Part shown: in pieces, positions 49,743-58,585 of the stretch | How positions within the stretch are numbered: position 1 is the first letter of the stretch | Layout of the letters: each line of letters begins with the position of its first letter | From: Pseudoflavonifractor gallinarum | Lineage (GTDB): Bacteria > Bacillota > Clostridia > Oscillospirales > Oscillospiraceae | Length of the DNA: 64,000 nucleotides | Assembly: GCF_014982855.1 (NCBI RefSeq) | Contig: NZ_JADCKF010000004.1 | Coordinates: 1 to 64,000 of the forward strand | Direction of reading: 5' to 3' | Translations under genes and position numbers: made by a program | The notes under the pieces: model-generated | Seen by the model: only the letters and a program-made list of their open reading frames with translations | Database searches by the model: none | What the model was told of the DNA's origin: nothing

Positions 49743-50093
49743 TCAGCTCTCTACAATGCGAACCTGTTTTCCTCCAATTTCAATTTCCAGCTTTACGCCG
49801 TAGTCCTCCGCCCATGCGGGGCACTTGCTGAGCAGGGCCAGGATGCGCTCATCCGGCTCCCGGTCAAGGGTCACACGCAAAATCACGGACCAATCCCCAT
49901 ATTCCTTTTGAAATTCCTCGCTTTGGGTGTGGTTCAGATAGCCCTCCATCTTGTCCAACAGAGCCGTCTGTGTTTCCGGGGAGCCGTCAATGAATCCGTT
50001 GCAGACGAGGGCCATCAAAACTTCCTTTGTCTCAGTTTTTTCCGCCAGAATGTCGATCTTATCCAGGTCGCCAAACATATTTTCAATGGACAT
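49743..50093 (-). CDS. DUF6572-like protein
   Basis: This ~116-residue protein begins MSIENMFGDLDKIDILAEKT and has LLDKMEGYLNHTQSEEFQKE, the pattern of DUF6572, a small family of unknown role. The start is only 5 nt from the stop of its upstream neighbour. Confidence 0.6.
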   Translation of the reverse strand: MSIENMFGDLDKIDILAEKTETKEVLMALVCNGFIDGSPETQTALLDKMEGYLNHTQSEEFQKEYGDWSVILRVTLDREPDERILALLSKCPAWAEDYGVKLEIEIGGKQVRIVES

Positions 50094-50098
50094 CGTTT

Positions 50099-50425
50099 TC
50101 ACCAGTCCCTTTCCCGGATGGCCTCCTCCATATCAATGGGAATGCCAAACCACTTCAAAATGTAGTCTACAGTGACGCCGATGCAGTCCCGGGCCACCGT
50201 TTCGATCTCACTGTCGTTCTCGTCAAACTCCTCCTGGAGATCATTGATGCCGCAGACCGCCTCATCCAGCTTTTCCTGCACCACTTCGGTGTCGGTTTCG
50301 CCGCTCTCCAGCAGGTCGATGACTTTTTGGAGTTCGTCCTTTACCTTGTCTACCAGAAAAGCAGGATAGTAATCGTCCTGATACATCTCGTCCAGCAGTT
50401 TGTAATTGGGGTCAAATGCTTTCAT
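50099..50425 (-). CDS. DUF5713-family protein
   Basis: This 108-residue helical protein starts at 50425 after AAAGGAG. It fits DUF5713: YYPAFLVDKVKDELQKVIDL, INDLQEEFDENDSEIETVAR and a final EEAIRERDW. No function is known; it is frequent in immunity arrays. Confidence 0.75.
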   Translation of the reverse strand: MKAFDPNYKLLDEMYQDDYYPAFLVDKVKDELQKVIDLLESGETDTEVVQEKLDEAVCGINDLQEEFDENDSEIETVARDCIGVTVDYILKWFGIPIDMEEAIRERDW

Positions 50426-50441
50426 AGGGATTGCTCCTTTC

Positions 50442-50987
50442 TCATTCAAACATCAAGCCATCTGATTCGGTCAAACTTCCATCGTCCTCATGGAATATAC
50501 ACTGGTACAGAGGCTCACGCTGTGTTGCTTTGCGGAATCGCTCCAGAACCGGTGCCATCGGCTCGTCGGTAGGGATACCGAGAGCATCAGCTACCCGCTG
50601 CCAGCTGTCCATATCCATATCTTCCAAGTTGATGTTGCGCTGCCTCTGTCCGTATTCCTCCAGTGTTTTGGAGTCCACATACTCCTTTGCGTCACAGCAG
50701 TCGTGCCAGCAGATGCAGCTCACGATCAGTGAAAAAAGGTCATCCATGCTCTCAGCCAGACGCCCCGCTTGACCTTCGCTACCGTTATAGCCGATGGAGC
50801 CATCCTCCAGCAAATGGTATTCACCGCCTGAGCCATCTCTGGCAAAGGCCATACCGGGCAGTGAGAAGGTGTATCGGCCTTCCGCATCATCCCTTGGGGA
50901 CAACTCATCCAGCAGGAAGAAGTCAAAAAGGGAATCAAACTCCTCTGCCAAATCGGGGTTTTCATGCAGTACTTTCAAATAATCCAT
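50442..50987 (-). CDS. SUKH-like (SMI1/KNR4-type) protein
   Basis: This 181-residue protein has FSLPGMAFARDGSGGEYHLL, then GSIGYNGSEGQAGRLAESMD and DLFSLIVSCICWHDCCD, a pattern of the SUKH-like subgroup with a GSEG motif. SUKH proteins neutralise toxins through direct binding. A GTAGACGG-spaced weak ribosome-binding site precedes it. Confidence 0.55.
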   Translation of the reverse strand: MDYLKVLHENPDLAEEFDSLFDFFLLDELSPRDDAEGRYTFSLPGMAFARDGSGGEYHLLEDGSIGYNGSEGQAGRLAESMDDLFSLIVSCICWHDCCDAKEYVDSKTLEEYGQRQRNINLEDMDMDSWQRVADALGIPTDEPMAPVLERFRKATQREPLYQCIFHEDDGSLTESDGLMFE

Positions 50988-51003
50988 AGCCGTATTCCTC
51001 CGT

Positions 51004-52008
51004 CTACTGTTCTGCTTCTAACTCATGTAGCCTTTCCAGCCACAGCGGTTCTTCAATCATCTCATCGTTTTGGTAAAAATGTTCCTTGTCACGGGCCAGA
51101 TGATCGGCAAGCGGAGGTGCGTCTGGCGGGGTGCATACCATAAAACTGTCCCGATCCGCCCCCTTGATCTCCCGGTTGAGGTAGTACACCCGCTTGGCAT
51201 CGCGGGAATACCAGTGACCGAGCAATTCCCATGAGGGCAGATCCGCTTTGGGAAGCTGCTTCCCGTAGGCATAGATCCGTTTCTCATCCCTGGCAAAATA
51301 GGTATCGCCCAACGAGCGGAAAGAGGAAACTTCCGTGCCTTTGATGATCTTCACCTTGCCGTCTCCGTTGTGGAAGTAGACCTGCCGGCTGTCCTTTGCA
51401 TATCCCTGTGGCGCACCCGAATCGTTCTGGCCATTGTCCAACACCTGGAAGGTTGTCAGCTCTACATCTGGGATTCTCCCGCTGGTGGTGTAGACGGCTG
51501 TTTTGTCCATCGCGTAGGCATAGTTTAACACCCGAAACGATGCCGGGTCTGCTCCACGCAGGCGAATCCCGCCGAGAAAGCAGGCCGTAGAGGATTTGCC
51601 CCAGTAATGCCAACAGCAGAAGTCTTTGGGCGAAACACCCTTCAACAAGCCGTTTTCATATAGGCCAGAGAAATAAACGGCTCCATCCCGAAGGAAAAAT
51701 TCGTTGTCCACCGGCTCTGTGCTGGTGATCGGCTGCAGCAGTTCTTCGTGATGATCTGTTATGCTCAGCTCGATCTCGTCGTCGCTGTAAACTAAGTAGA
51801 GTCCATGAGGGGCCTTTCTATCGAAATGCAGTTCAATGTCATGATATTTAAGGATCAAAGGTTTCCCGTCGCTTCTCATGGTGGAAACAGCATCGGGCTT
51901 GCCGAAAATCTCTATCACCTCATCCTGTGACATGCCGAATTTCAGCGGTGAAATGTCCCGCGGATTCTGCAATATTTGATTGCGCCAAATAGTAAAGTCC
52001 TGTTTCAT
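51004..52008 (-). CDS. DKNYY-family protein with N-terminal SmpA/BLF-like segment
   Basis: This 334-residue protein begins with ISPLKFGMSQDEVIEIFGKP, a small fold seen at the N-terminus of several immunity proteins, followed by DKNYY repeats: AYAMDKTAVYTTSGRI, GYAKDSRQVYFHNGDGK, YFARDEKRIYAYGKQL, WYSRDAKRVYYLNREI, HLARDKEHFYQNDEMI. It is a paralogue of the protein at 45494-46228, sharing the LPKADLxSW step between repeats. Confidence 0.8.
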   Translation of the reverse strand: MKQDFTIWRNQILQNPRDISPLKFGMSQDEVIEIFGKPDAVSTMRSDGKPLILKYHDIELHFDRKAPHGLYLVYSDDEIELSITDHHEELLQPITSTEPVDNEFFLRDGAVYFSGLYENGLLKGVSPKDFCCWHYWGKSSTACFLGGIRLRGADPASFRVLNYAYAMDKTAVYTTSGRIPDVELTTFQVLDNGQNDSGAPQGYAKDSRQVYFHNGDGKVKIIKGTEVSSFRSLGDTYFARDEKRIYAYGKQLPKADLPSWELLGHWYSRDAKRVYYLNREIKGADRDSFMVCTPPDAPPLADHLARDKEHFYQNDEMIEEPLWLERLHELEAEQ

Positions 52009-52012
52009 ATTT

Positions 52013-52867
52013 TTAATAGCACTGGAGGATCAGCCAGATCCGGTCAAAGCGGCGGGCGGCCAGGTCCTCTTTGGTAATGTAGAAATAGATGTGCCCGCAG
52101 TCTCCGAACATCAGCTCAAAGTCGCCAAGCTCCACGATATCCAGCTGGAACAGCAACATCCAGCGGTCACGGGCTGTTTCTTCTGCCCGCTGACGGATAT
52201 CTTTCGGGATTCTATTCCTGTTTTCTGGATTGCCCAGGCCATAGCCCTGGGATACCAGGTCGCACTCGTCGAACATACTGTTCTGGATCACATCGGGCCA
52301 ACCCAGCAGCTGGGAGCGATCATCCGGGTTCTCGGGGTCCTCGCCGGTCAGTTCCTCCCATGCATCGTCGAAAGCGTCGTCATCCTCCTCATCCGGGAAC
52401 ACATCGCTGAAGTCCTCCCAGGAAGGATAGGAGTATTTTGAGTCCATCTTGATTTTAACCATAGGAAATTTGAAGTCTTCCTCCATATCCGCCGGGAAGT
52501 CAGCGGCGGACAGCGCCGAAAGATCCTCAAACCAATAGACGCGGGCGCAGCCCTGATCCTTGGGGTCATAGCCCCAGCACTGGGTATCCGTTTCATAGAA
52601 GAAGGAGAGCAGGCCGTGATCGGGCAGAAGATGCTCCTTATCAAACTGGGCCAACTCCGCACAGTTGAACTGAGCCAGGAAAGTGAGAGGACGATCTTTC
52701 ACCACATGGTCATAGCTCTCGCCCTCATAGGTGGGCCAAACAAAGTCCGGCGGCACATCCGGCTTCCCGCCGAAGCGGGTGGCGCCCAGCTTGTATGTTT
52801 CTTTTCTGGCAATTTTCAGCTGAATGCTGTTTCTGCCCAACGACTCCAGTTTCTCTTTGATGCTCAT
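52013..52867 (-). CDS. DUF1963 (YwqG) family protein
   Basis: This 284-residue protein matches YwqG/DUF1963: LGATRFGGKPDVPPDFVWPT, LTFLAQFNCAEL, LPDHGLLSFFYE, GWPDVIQNSMF, and WMLLFQLD with a late GDCGHIYFYITKEDL. DUF1963 is a common immunity family. A second copy is cut by the right window edge. Confidence 0.85.
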   Translation of the reverse strand: MSIKEKLESLGRNSIQLKIARKETYKLGATRFGGKPDVPPDFVWPTYEGESYDHVVKDRPLTFLAQFNCAELAQFDKEHLLPDHGLLSFFYETDTQCWGYDPKDQGCARVYWFEDLSALSAADFPADMEEDFKFPMVKIKMDSKYSYPSWEDFSDVFPDEEDDDAFDDAWEELTGEDPENPDDRSQLLGWPDVIQNSMFDECDLVSQGYGLGNPENRNRIPKDIRQRAEETARDRWMLLFQLDIVELGDFELMFGDCGHIYFYITKEDLAARRFDRIWLILQCY

Positions 52868-52890
52868 GTCAGTTCCTCCTTGTTAAGTTC

Positions 52891-53445
52891 TTACAGCTTT
52901 CCATCCAGTGCCTCAACCGTTTTCATGGCAGCGGAATCAAATTTACACTGCCGCAGGTCCCGTTCGATCAGGGCAAACACATCCGGAAAGCACTCGATCT
53001 CATCCTGATACTCATATTTCGCATACAGTTTCCCGTACTCGGAGATCCAAACCTCCGCCGGGTAGTAGTAGCCGATATGACCGATAGGCTGGCATTTTTC
53101 ACCGGCAGCCTGTTCGATCTCTGCCAGTTCACAGCCGGACATATCCCGAAAATAGGCTTCTTCCAAATGGTTTTTGATTCCATTGACCAGGTAAGGGAAC
53201 AAAGCGAATTGGAAGTCAGCCGCCCAGCTCAGTCTTTTCTGCTCCAGGTACCACTCACAGCACAGGCCGAAATACTTGCGGTAAAACCGCTGGGTGGTCT
53301 TCATCATAGGGACACCATGATCGGCGTAATACTTCTCCGCAATGGAGATGTCCACTTTTCGCCCTTCCCGCCATCCGGCGTACTCCATCAGCTGCTTGAC
53401 CTTGCTTTTGAGATCGCCGGAGATGGGGATGCGTTCTTTGATCAT
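52891..53445 (-). CDS. SUKH-3 family immunity protein
   Basis: This 184-residue protein starts at 53445 after AGGAGAGG. It fits SUKH-3: VKQLMEYAGWREGRKVDISI, then YYADHGVPMMKTTQRFYRKYFG, PIGHIGYYYPAEVWISEYGK and a GLIE-like CFPDVFALIERDL end. SUKH-3 proteins are antidotes of nuclease-type toxins. Confidence 0.8.
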   Translation of the reverse strand: MIKERIPISGDLKSKVKQLMEYAGWREGRKVDISIAEKYYADHGVPMMKTTQRFYRKYFGLCCEWYLEQKRLSWAADFQFALFPYLVNGIKNHLEEAYFRDMSGCELAEIEQAAGEKCQPIGHIGYYYPAEVWISEYGKLYAKYEYQDEIECFPDVFALIERDLRQCKFDSAAMKTVEALDGKL

Positions 53446-53471
53446 TCGAATCCTCTCCTGTCGGCTGCCAA

Positions 53472-54107
53472 TCAAAGTTCATTTGGATACCCGATCTTGT
53501 CCAGACCCGCCTTTATTTCTTCCCATTCATTGCGCTTAGGGTTCAACACAGCGACCAGTTCTTTTGTTACCGGAACCCCATCAGCAAGCTGGCGCACAGC
53601 CTCCAAAGGCAGGTCTGCTGGGTAAAACCACTTCCCGTAATCCACATAGCTCTGTGGATTACCATCAATCGTGGAGAGCAGATCTTTGGATGCGTCCTCG
53701 CCGTCCATGGGATTGCAGTGCCAGGTGGTGCCATCTTCCGTCCAGACGCAGAAGGTACTTTTCATCTTTTTGACTTCACGGCTGCCCATGAGCTTTTGCA
53801 GAGCAGAGGGCATTCCATCCGTCAGGTCTTCGATACGGGGAAGTTTTTCCTCCCAGTCGTAGAGTTCGGAATCCACACCGTTGATTACACAGCCTTCCGG
53901 GGCAAACATGACGATCATGCTTTGGTCACTGCCATCAGTGGCAAAGAATGCCTCTTTGCCTTTTCGCCATGCGGGGTTGTATGTATAGTGGCGGATGAAG
54001 CTCCATTCCTCCTCCACCATGATGATGTCCAGAGCTGCCAGCCCTTTGCAGAAGTTTTTCAGGCGCTCCGCATTGGGAAGGCCAGATAAATCTTTTGTGG
54101 AAATCAT
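53472..54107 (-). CDS. Uncharacterised protein of the immunity array
   Basis: This 211-residue protein starts at 54107 behind AGGAGG. Segments include LIMVEEEWSFIRHYTYNPAW-like aromatic patches, MIVMFAPEGCVINGVDSELY, STFCVWTEDGTTWHCNP and PADLPLEAVRQLADGVPVTK. It looks like a mixed alpha/beta domain. I recall similar hypothetical proteins but no name. Confidence 0.55.
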   Translation of the reverse strand: MISTKDLSGLPNAERLKNFCKGLAALDIIMVEEEWSFIRHYTYNPAWRKGKEAFFATDGSDQSMIVMFAPEGCVINGVDSELYDWEEKLPRIEDLTDGMPSALQKLMGSREVKKMKSTFCVWTEDGTTWHCNPMDGEDASKDLLSTIDGNPQSYVDYGKWFYPADLPLEAVRQLADGVPVTKELVAVLNPKRNEWEEIKAGLDKIGYPNEL

Positions 54108-54129
54108 GTGGTTATCCTCCTGTCTTTCG

Positions 54130-54726
54130 TCACCACAGTTGGTCAATCTGGGTATATATCTTATTAGGCTCTCTGTCCGTAAAACTGGTCAATGAGTCAG
54201 TGGGTTCTGTAAGCGGCATCACATTCAAAATATCCAGTACATAATACCAGATTCCTGTATCCCAGTCCCGGAACCGCCCATTGCAGACAGCTCTCCCATA
54301 CTCGCCGGGAGCCAAATCCAATGCCAGCTCATTGAGAGGCTGTTTCTGCCCGGTCTTATCGTAGGTATATCGCTCCGGCATCGCCCCGATGTGCCAATCA
54401 TTGCGGTAGCGCACATGGATTCCGTGCTCCTGCTGAATCAGTTCAAAAGGGTGAAGCCGCATTGTGCCATTCGGCTTCCATTCCATCAGCCTACGACAGT
54501 CCCTATCGATCTGAAATCTATCGGGCCTCTGTATGATAGATGCAAAGTGAGTAGGTAGACCAAAAGGATAATAGGAGAAGAAGTCTTTAGGCAGACGCAT
54601 GGCTCTGGGATACCGGTTCCGCTGTGCGGCCGCATTTCCGCCCCGGCAGTCTTTATACCATTGCAGGCGGATCTGCTGAACCAGAAGTGTGGGCAGATGC
54701 TTCGTCTGATTACTGTTCTGTCTCAT
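54130..54726 (-). CDS. Uncharacterised basic protein of the immunity array
   Basis: This 198-residue protein differs from its acidic neighbours in being arginine-rich at the N-terminus (LQWYKDCRGGNAAAQRNRYP). A later part has YRNDWHIGAMPERYTYDKTG and RFRDWDTGIWYYVLDILNV. AAAGGAGG precedes the start. Family not recognised; its charge suggests nucleic-acid or acidic-protein binding. Confidence 0.55.
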   Translation of the reverse strand: MRQNSNQTKHLPTLLVQQIRLQWYKDCRGGNAAAQRNRYPRAMRLPKDFFSYYPFGLPTHFASIIQRPDRFQIDRDCRRLMEWKPNGTMRLHPFELIQQEHGIHVRYRNDWHIGAMPERYTYDKTGQKQPLNELALDLAPGEYGRAVCNGRFRDWDTGIWYYVLDILNVMPLTEPTDSLTSFTDREPNKIYTQIDQLW

Positions 54727-54753
54727 CGCCGCACCTCCTTTCCTGGCGTCCCT

Positions 54754-55077
54754 TTATGAACGATTGGCCTGCTCCAGCCGTTCCATCAACAGTGGGATTG
54801 CCGTAGCCTGCCAAAAATCTCCGCAGATCCAACCAGTGGACATTCCTACATGAGTTTTGGCAAATTGATCTACATAGTAGTGTTTGCCCGGCTCCGGCAG
54901 CTCTCCGGTCAAATCCGCAAAGATGTGGAGGATTTCCTCTCGGAGAACATTGGGGGGATACGGCAGTTCCACCGCCTGATACCGCTCCTTCAGAAGCCGC
55001 CACAGGAAAGGGTCACCCCGCAGCCCCCACTGGACAGGCTCAGGCTCAAAAATACAGGCAACAAATTCAGCTTTCAT
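54754..55077 (-). CDS. Small uncharacterised protein of the immunity array
   Basis: This 107-residue protein begins MKAEFVACIFEPEPVQWGLRG and contains YVDQFAKTHVGMSTGWICGD. The start overlaps the DUF2004-like gene by 11 nt, so translation is coupled. I do not recognise the family. Confidence 0.55.
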   Translation of the reverse strand: MKAEFVACIFEPEPVQWGLRGDPFLWRLLKERYQAVELPYPPNVLREEILHIFADLTGELPEPGKHYYVDQFAKTHVGMSTGWICGDFWQATAIPLLMERLEQANRS

Positions 55078-55570
55078 GGGTAATACAGAAAATCTCCTTG
55101 TTCAAGTCAAAGTAGATTACCATCAGCTCGTCAGTGATCTCCGGGTTGAAGGACAGATCCATAATGAAAACTTGTTGATTCATCTCGTCATCTACCAGAC
55201 TGCCGAACCGCTTGAGCTTCAAAAAGTCCACCATCTCGGCAAAGGACAGCTTGGCCGGGTCGGTTCCCGGAAAAAGTTCCGCCGCAATATCCGGGCCTAC
55301 ATCGTCCCGATGGAACTCCATGAAAAATGTCACAACGCTATGGTAGCGGCTGTCCTCGTCCGCCAGCGCCGCTTTGATGGCGGCTTTGGCCTTTTCCGCC
55401 AATTGCTCCGCCTCATCCAACATTCCTCCCACCACATCCATGGCAGCAGGATCAGCAGTCAGTTCTTCCTCTACATCGAAGATAAAGGGCAGTCCCGATT
55501 CCTCGGGAAAGTTGAAGATTTCCTCGCCGGGGGTATATGTAAAATCAATGCGTTTACAGTTCAGTTTCAT
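55067..55570 (-). CDS. DUF2004-like protein
   Basis: This 167-residue protein starts at 55570 after AAGGAGG. Its C-terminal half (VVTFFMEFHRDDVGPDIAAE, MVDFLKLKRFGSLVDDEM, ELMVIYFDLNKEIFCITHES) fits DUF2004, a family of toxin-immunity neighbourhoods. Strongly acidic. Confidence 0.6.
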   Translation of the reverse strand: MKLNCKRIDFTYTPGEEIFNFPEESGLPFIFDVEEELTADPAAMDVVGGMLDEAEQLAEKAKAAIKAALADEDSRYHSVVTFFMEFHRDDVGPDIAAELFPGTDPAKLSFAEMVDFLKLKRFGSLVDDEMNQQVFIMDLSFNPEITDELMVIYFDLNKEIFCITHES

Positions 55571-55583
55571 AATGTTATCCTCC

Positions 55584-56423
55584 TTACCCCTCAATGTTGG
55601 CAGTTTTGAGGCCCTTTTTCAAGGAGCCATAGACCGTCACTGCATGGTCGGTGAACATCTCGTCGCAGTCAAACCAGGCGGTGAAGCTGCCGCCGGAGGT
55701 GACGGACAGGCTCGTCATGCTGATCCGCCGGGCCAATTCTTCCTCTGTGATGGGGTCGGTTTCCGGGTTACGGGGATTTTCTTTATCTTGGGAGAGCCAG
55801 TTGTTGGCCAGCTCGGTCAGGTTCTTGGCTGCAAGCTCCCGCATGGCTTTGTCCCAGGTGTCACAGTCAGCCAGCAGCTTCTTGGCGGCACTGCGAGCGC
55901 GGGTCCAGGAGGGCTTGCTCTCGGCATTGACTTCCAGAGAAAGGCTCACATCCTTTCCGCACCACTGGATTTCGCCCTCGAAGGTATCATAGTCCTTGTC
56001 CAGTGTCAGTTCTCCCAGCACCTGGTCCTGGATCACCACCGGCTTGTGGTACTCGTCCAGAACGGCCTGGAGTTCCGGGCAGTCCTCGTGGGCCTTGACC
56101 ACCTGGGAGATACACCAGGGTCGCACCACCAGATCCTTCGCCCGTTCTTCTTTCATCCGGCGGAGCTTCAGGCGGCAGATCTGCTCCTTGCCAAAGCGTC
56201 CCCAGCCCTTGTCGCTATTGCGTTCCTCCTCGGTGACCGGCCATTCCAGCCGCTCCTCTTTGGTGCTGACCTTGCCGGTGTCACAGAACACCATACCCAG
56301 CGTCACAACGGTCATTTCCCAAAACTTGCCTTTCCAGTTATATCCGCCCCCAATGCAGCGATTGATCAGAGCGACCACTTCCTGTTCCTCGGGCTCGTAC
56401 ATCTCATAGAATTCTTCAAACAT
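55584..56423 (-). CDS. DUF2262-family protein (paralogue 1)
   Basis: This 279-residue protein has a variable N-terminal ~130 residues and a DUF2262 domain: LGELTLDKDYDTFEGEIQW, the helix WTRARSAAKKLLADCDTWDK, then ITEEELARRISMTSLSVTSG, GSFTAWFDCDEMFTDHAVTV. It aligns over its whole length with the protein at 61495-62337, so the two arose by duplication or repeated acquisition. Confidence 0.8.
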   Translation of the reverse strand: MFEEFYEMYEPEEQEVVALINRCIGGGYNWKGKFWEMTVVTLGMVFCDTGKVSTKEERLEWPVTEEERNSDKGWGRFGKEQICRLKLRRMKEERAKDLVVRPWCISQVVKAHEDCPELQAVLDEYHKPVVIQDQVLGELTLDKDYDTFEGEIQWCGKDVSLSLEVNAESKPSWTRARSAAKKLLADCDTWDKAMRELAAKNLTELANNWLSQDKENPRNPETDPITEEELARRISMTSLSVTSGGSFTAWFDCDEMFTDHAVTVYGSLKKGLKTANIEG

Positions 56424-56437
56424 CGGTGCAGCCTCCT

Positions 56438-57028
56438 TTACAGCAGTTCCAGCACCTCGGCAGCGGGCCCCGCGAACTCTGCCGGGACTTGCACCAATCC
56501 ATCCTGGTAGGCTTTCACTGCCTGCCAGGAGTAGTAATAGAAGCTGTAGAACAGGTCATCGGGGAAGACCTCGTCCTCCTCGTAGCGCATCTCATCTTCT
56601 TCCTCGTCGTATTCCTCCGACCACAGGTATTCTTCCTTCAGCAGATCGGAGAACTGCGGCAGTGCCTCGGCGTGCTCCATCTCATCTCCATCGTGGAAGC
56701 ACTGGAGGATGCAGGCAAAGAAGTCCAGCAGTTCCCCGGCCAGGAAATGGGCTACGGGGTTCTGCCCGCTCTCTGCGAGGGCCTTCTCCAGAATTCGGCT
56801 CAGGAACACCATGCCAAAGGGGGTGGCGTGCCAAAGGGTACTCTGGTGCTCCATGTTGGTGGTGAGCTCGTAGAGGGACTCTTTGACGGACGCCAAATCA
56901 CGCATCTGCTCCAGCACGGTCAGGTGTGCGGGAAAATCCGTCCCCCGGCCATAGGCGGTGGTGAGCCGGTGCCACGGGACATCAGCGGCCTTGAGATGGG
57001 TGATGTAGGTTCTGTTTTCTTCTGTCAT
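56438..57028 (-). CDS. Uncharacterised helical protein of the immunity array
   Basis: This 196-residue protein begins MTEENRTYITHLKAADVPWH and is mostly helical, with an acidic EEYDEEEDEMRYEEDEVF stretch near residues 135-155. It may be HEAT-like. Family not recognised. Confidence 0.55.
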   Translation of the reverse strand: MTEENRTYITHLKAADVPWHRLTTAYGRGTDFPAHLTVLEQMRDLASVKESLYELTTNMEHQSTLWHATPFGMVFLSRILEKALAESGQNPVAHFLAGELLDFFACILQCFHDGDEMEHAEALPQFSDLLKEEYLWSEEYDEEEDEMRYEEDEVFPDDLFYSFYYYSWQAVKAYQDGLVQVPAEFAGPAAEVLELL

Positions 57029-57041
57029 GTTGCCGCCCTCC

Positions 57042-57662
57042 TTATTCCGTTATCTGGCTGCGGTACTCCTTCTCCAGAGCGGTGTACCACCGATTCAGCA
57101 TGGTTTCCAGACTGGTTTTTCCTTTGCGATCTGTAAAAACGAGGAACTTTTGCAGCAGTCTGGGGAACAGATATTTGCCCGCTTTTGTCAGGTCCTGATT
57201 GAGATAGACCATCCGCAGGATACGGCCCTGCCGGTCCAGAGGGTTCTTTTTCAGCAGTTCCTTTTCAAAGCAGAAGCGCAGGAATACCACATTCTCGTCG
57301 TAGAAGTCCTCCACCACAGCCGCGCCAATGCTGGTGTAGGTGATGTCGTACACCAAACGGCTCCAGTCAAATTTTTCGGCATAGAGGAGTTTCAGCGCCT
57401 TCGCCCAGTGTTCCTCCGGGATCACCAGCATCCTGTGCTGGGCGGTGCTGGAGTAGCCGCGGTAGACGGGGTCCGGCTGCCCCAGCAGTTCACTCACACT
57501 GTCGGCGTAGACGAAGCACAGCTCCTCATCGAACAGGCCGCCGATGAAGTTGCCATTGCAGTACAGCATATAATTCTTGGACTTGGCTGGAGAATAAGAG
57601 AGGTTATATTCCTGGGAGTCCAGGCTTTTATGTACCTTGTTCAGAAAGTCTATGGATGTCAT
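57042..57662 (-). CDS. Protein with TfoX N-terminal-like domain
   Basis: This 206-residue protein has NYMLYCNGNFIGGLFDEELC, FVYADSVSELLGQPDPVYRG and HRMLVIPEEHWAKALKLLYA, which recall the TfoX N-terminal fold (GGIYDDRFLVK-type motif). The second half is helical and basic. TfoX-like proteins are usually competence regulators, so here the fold may be reused. The assignment is tentative. Confidence 0.5.
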   Translation of the reverse strand: MTSIDFLNKVHKSLDSQEYNLSYSPAKSKNYMLYCNGNFIGGLFDEELCFVYADSVSELLGQPDPVYRGYSSTAQHRMLVIPEEHWAKALKLLYAEKFDWSRLVYDITYTSIGAAVVEDFYDENVVFLRFCFEKELLKKNPLDRQGRILRMVYLNQDLTKAGKYLFPRLLQKFLVFTDRKGKTSLETMLNRWYTALEKEYRSQITE

Positions 57663-57673
57663 GGCCTTACTCC

Positions 57674-58159
57674 TTATTCCAAATCCAACTCGCCATTGCA
57701 GAGCATTTGCAGGAAATCCTGAAAAGAAGGGGCAACCTCTGTTGTTTCTTCAAACTCCGGTTCCTCTCCGGTGACAATGGTTCCATCTTTCAGGCACAGG
57801 GCATAGTAGGAATATCCATCTTTCAGTGACAAGCAGATAGGCAGATGTTCGTTCCAGAAAGATTTGATTTCCGCTGTCCAGCTGTTGTCTCCTTCGACGG
57901 CATCCAGACTCATTTTTTCAAACTCGTTCCAGGCAAATCCGTCTTCTCCCTGTGGGGCAAAGTCATCCGGGCAAAGCATCCACACGGTTTCTGCACTGTT
58001 GACACACACTTTCATGTTTCGGAGGAAATCTATATAATCCGTTGGAAGTGAATCATAACGCTGAGCAATCTCTGCTGGAATTTGATTGTTTTCCTGCATC
58101 TCGACTTTCCAACCCTGTTCTGTCAGAGATTTGGTCAGGCTTTCAAGTAATGCATTCAT
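57674..58159 (-). CDS. SMI1/KNR4 (SUKH-1) family protein
   Basis: This 161-residue protein starts at 58159 behind GAGGAG. It is a typical SUKH domain: IPAEIAQRYDSLPTDYIDFL, the tryptophan segment ETVWMLCPDDFAP, FAWNEFEKMSLDA, HLPICLSLKDGYSYYALCLK and a final SFQDFLQML helix. SMI1/KNR4 proteins act as antidotes to many nuclease toxins. Confidence 0.85.
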   Translation of the reverse strand: MNALLESLTKSLTEQGWKVEMQENNQIPAEIAQRYDSLPTDYIDFLRNMKVCVNSAETVWMLCPDDFAPQGEDGFAWNEFEKMSLDAVEGDNSWTAEIKSFWNEHLPICLSLKDGYSYYALCLKDGTIVTGEEPEFEETTEVAPSFQDFLQMLCNGELDLE

Positions 58160-58203
58160 CGACTTCTCCTCATTCCTCAAACTCATCCTCGCTCATAGGT
58201 CAT

Positions 58204-58548
58204 CTACTTTCTCTGCTTCTTTACTTGATGGGGAACAGTCCGGCCCAGCACCCGGCCCTTACCAACGACATTGGCTCCCTCATAGATCAAAAATTCCGCA
58301 TTGTTTTCCAGCGGGCCGTAGTCCACAGTGTCCGGGTAGAGGGACTGAGCATTCCCCAAAGCCGTTTCATCAAATGCACAACGCTCCGTTCCATCCAGGA
58401 AGCACACCCCCAGATATTCATTGGTTCCTGTGACAACAAAATGGGGACGATACTTTCCACTGACCAGGCTGGGGGGAGCCTTTCTCTTGCCGCCCCAGAA
58501 GATGACCTCCACATGGAGCACCGCCCGGTTTTCATCTGTCCCAATCAT
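58204..58548 (-). CDS. Small beta-barrel-like protein, EF-Tu C-domain-like
   Basis: This 114-residue protein has GGKRKAPPSLVSGKYRPHFV followed by TGTNEYLGVCFLDG and ends in a GRVLG strand, an order that recalls the beta-barrel domain III of EF-Tu. Standing alone, it could mimic EF-Tu toward toxins that use or attack it. This is speculative. Confidence 0.5.
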   Translation of the reverse strand: MIGTDENRAVLHVEVIFWGGKRKAPPSLVSGKYRPHFVVTGTNEYLGVCFLDGTERCAFDETALGNAQSLYPDTVDYGPLENNAEFLIYEGANVVGKGRVLGRTVPHQVKKQRK

Positions 58549-58585
58549 GCTGTATCACTCCTTTGGCCAGTCCCTCTATTCTCAC

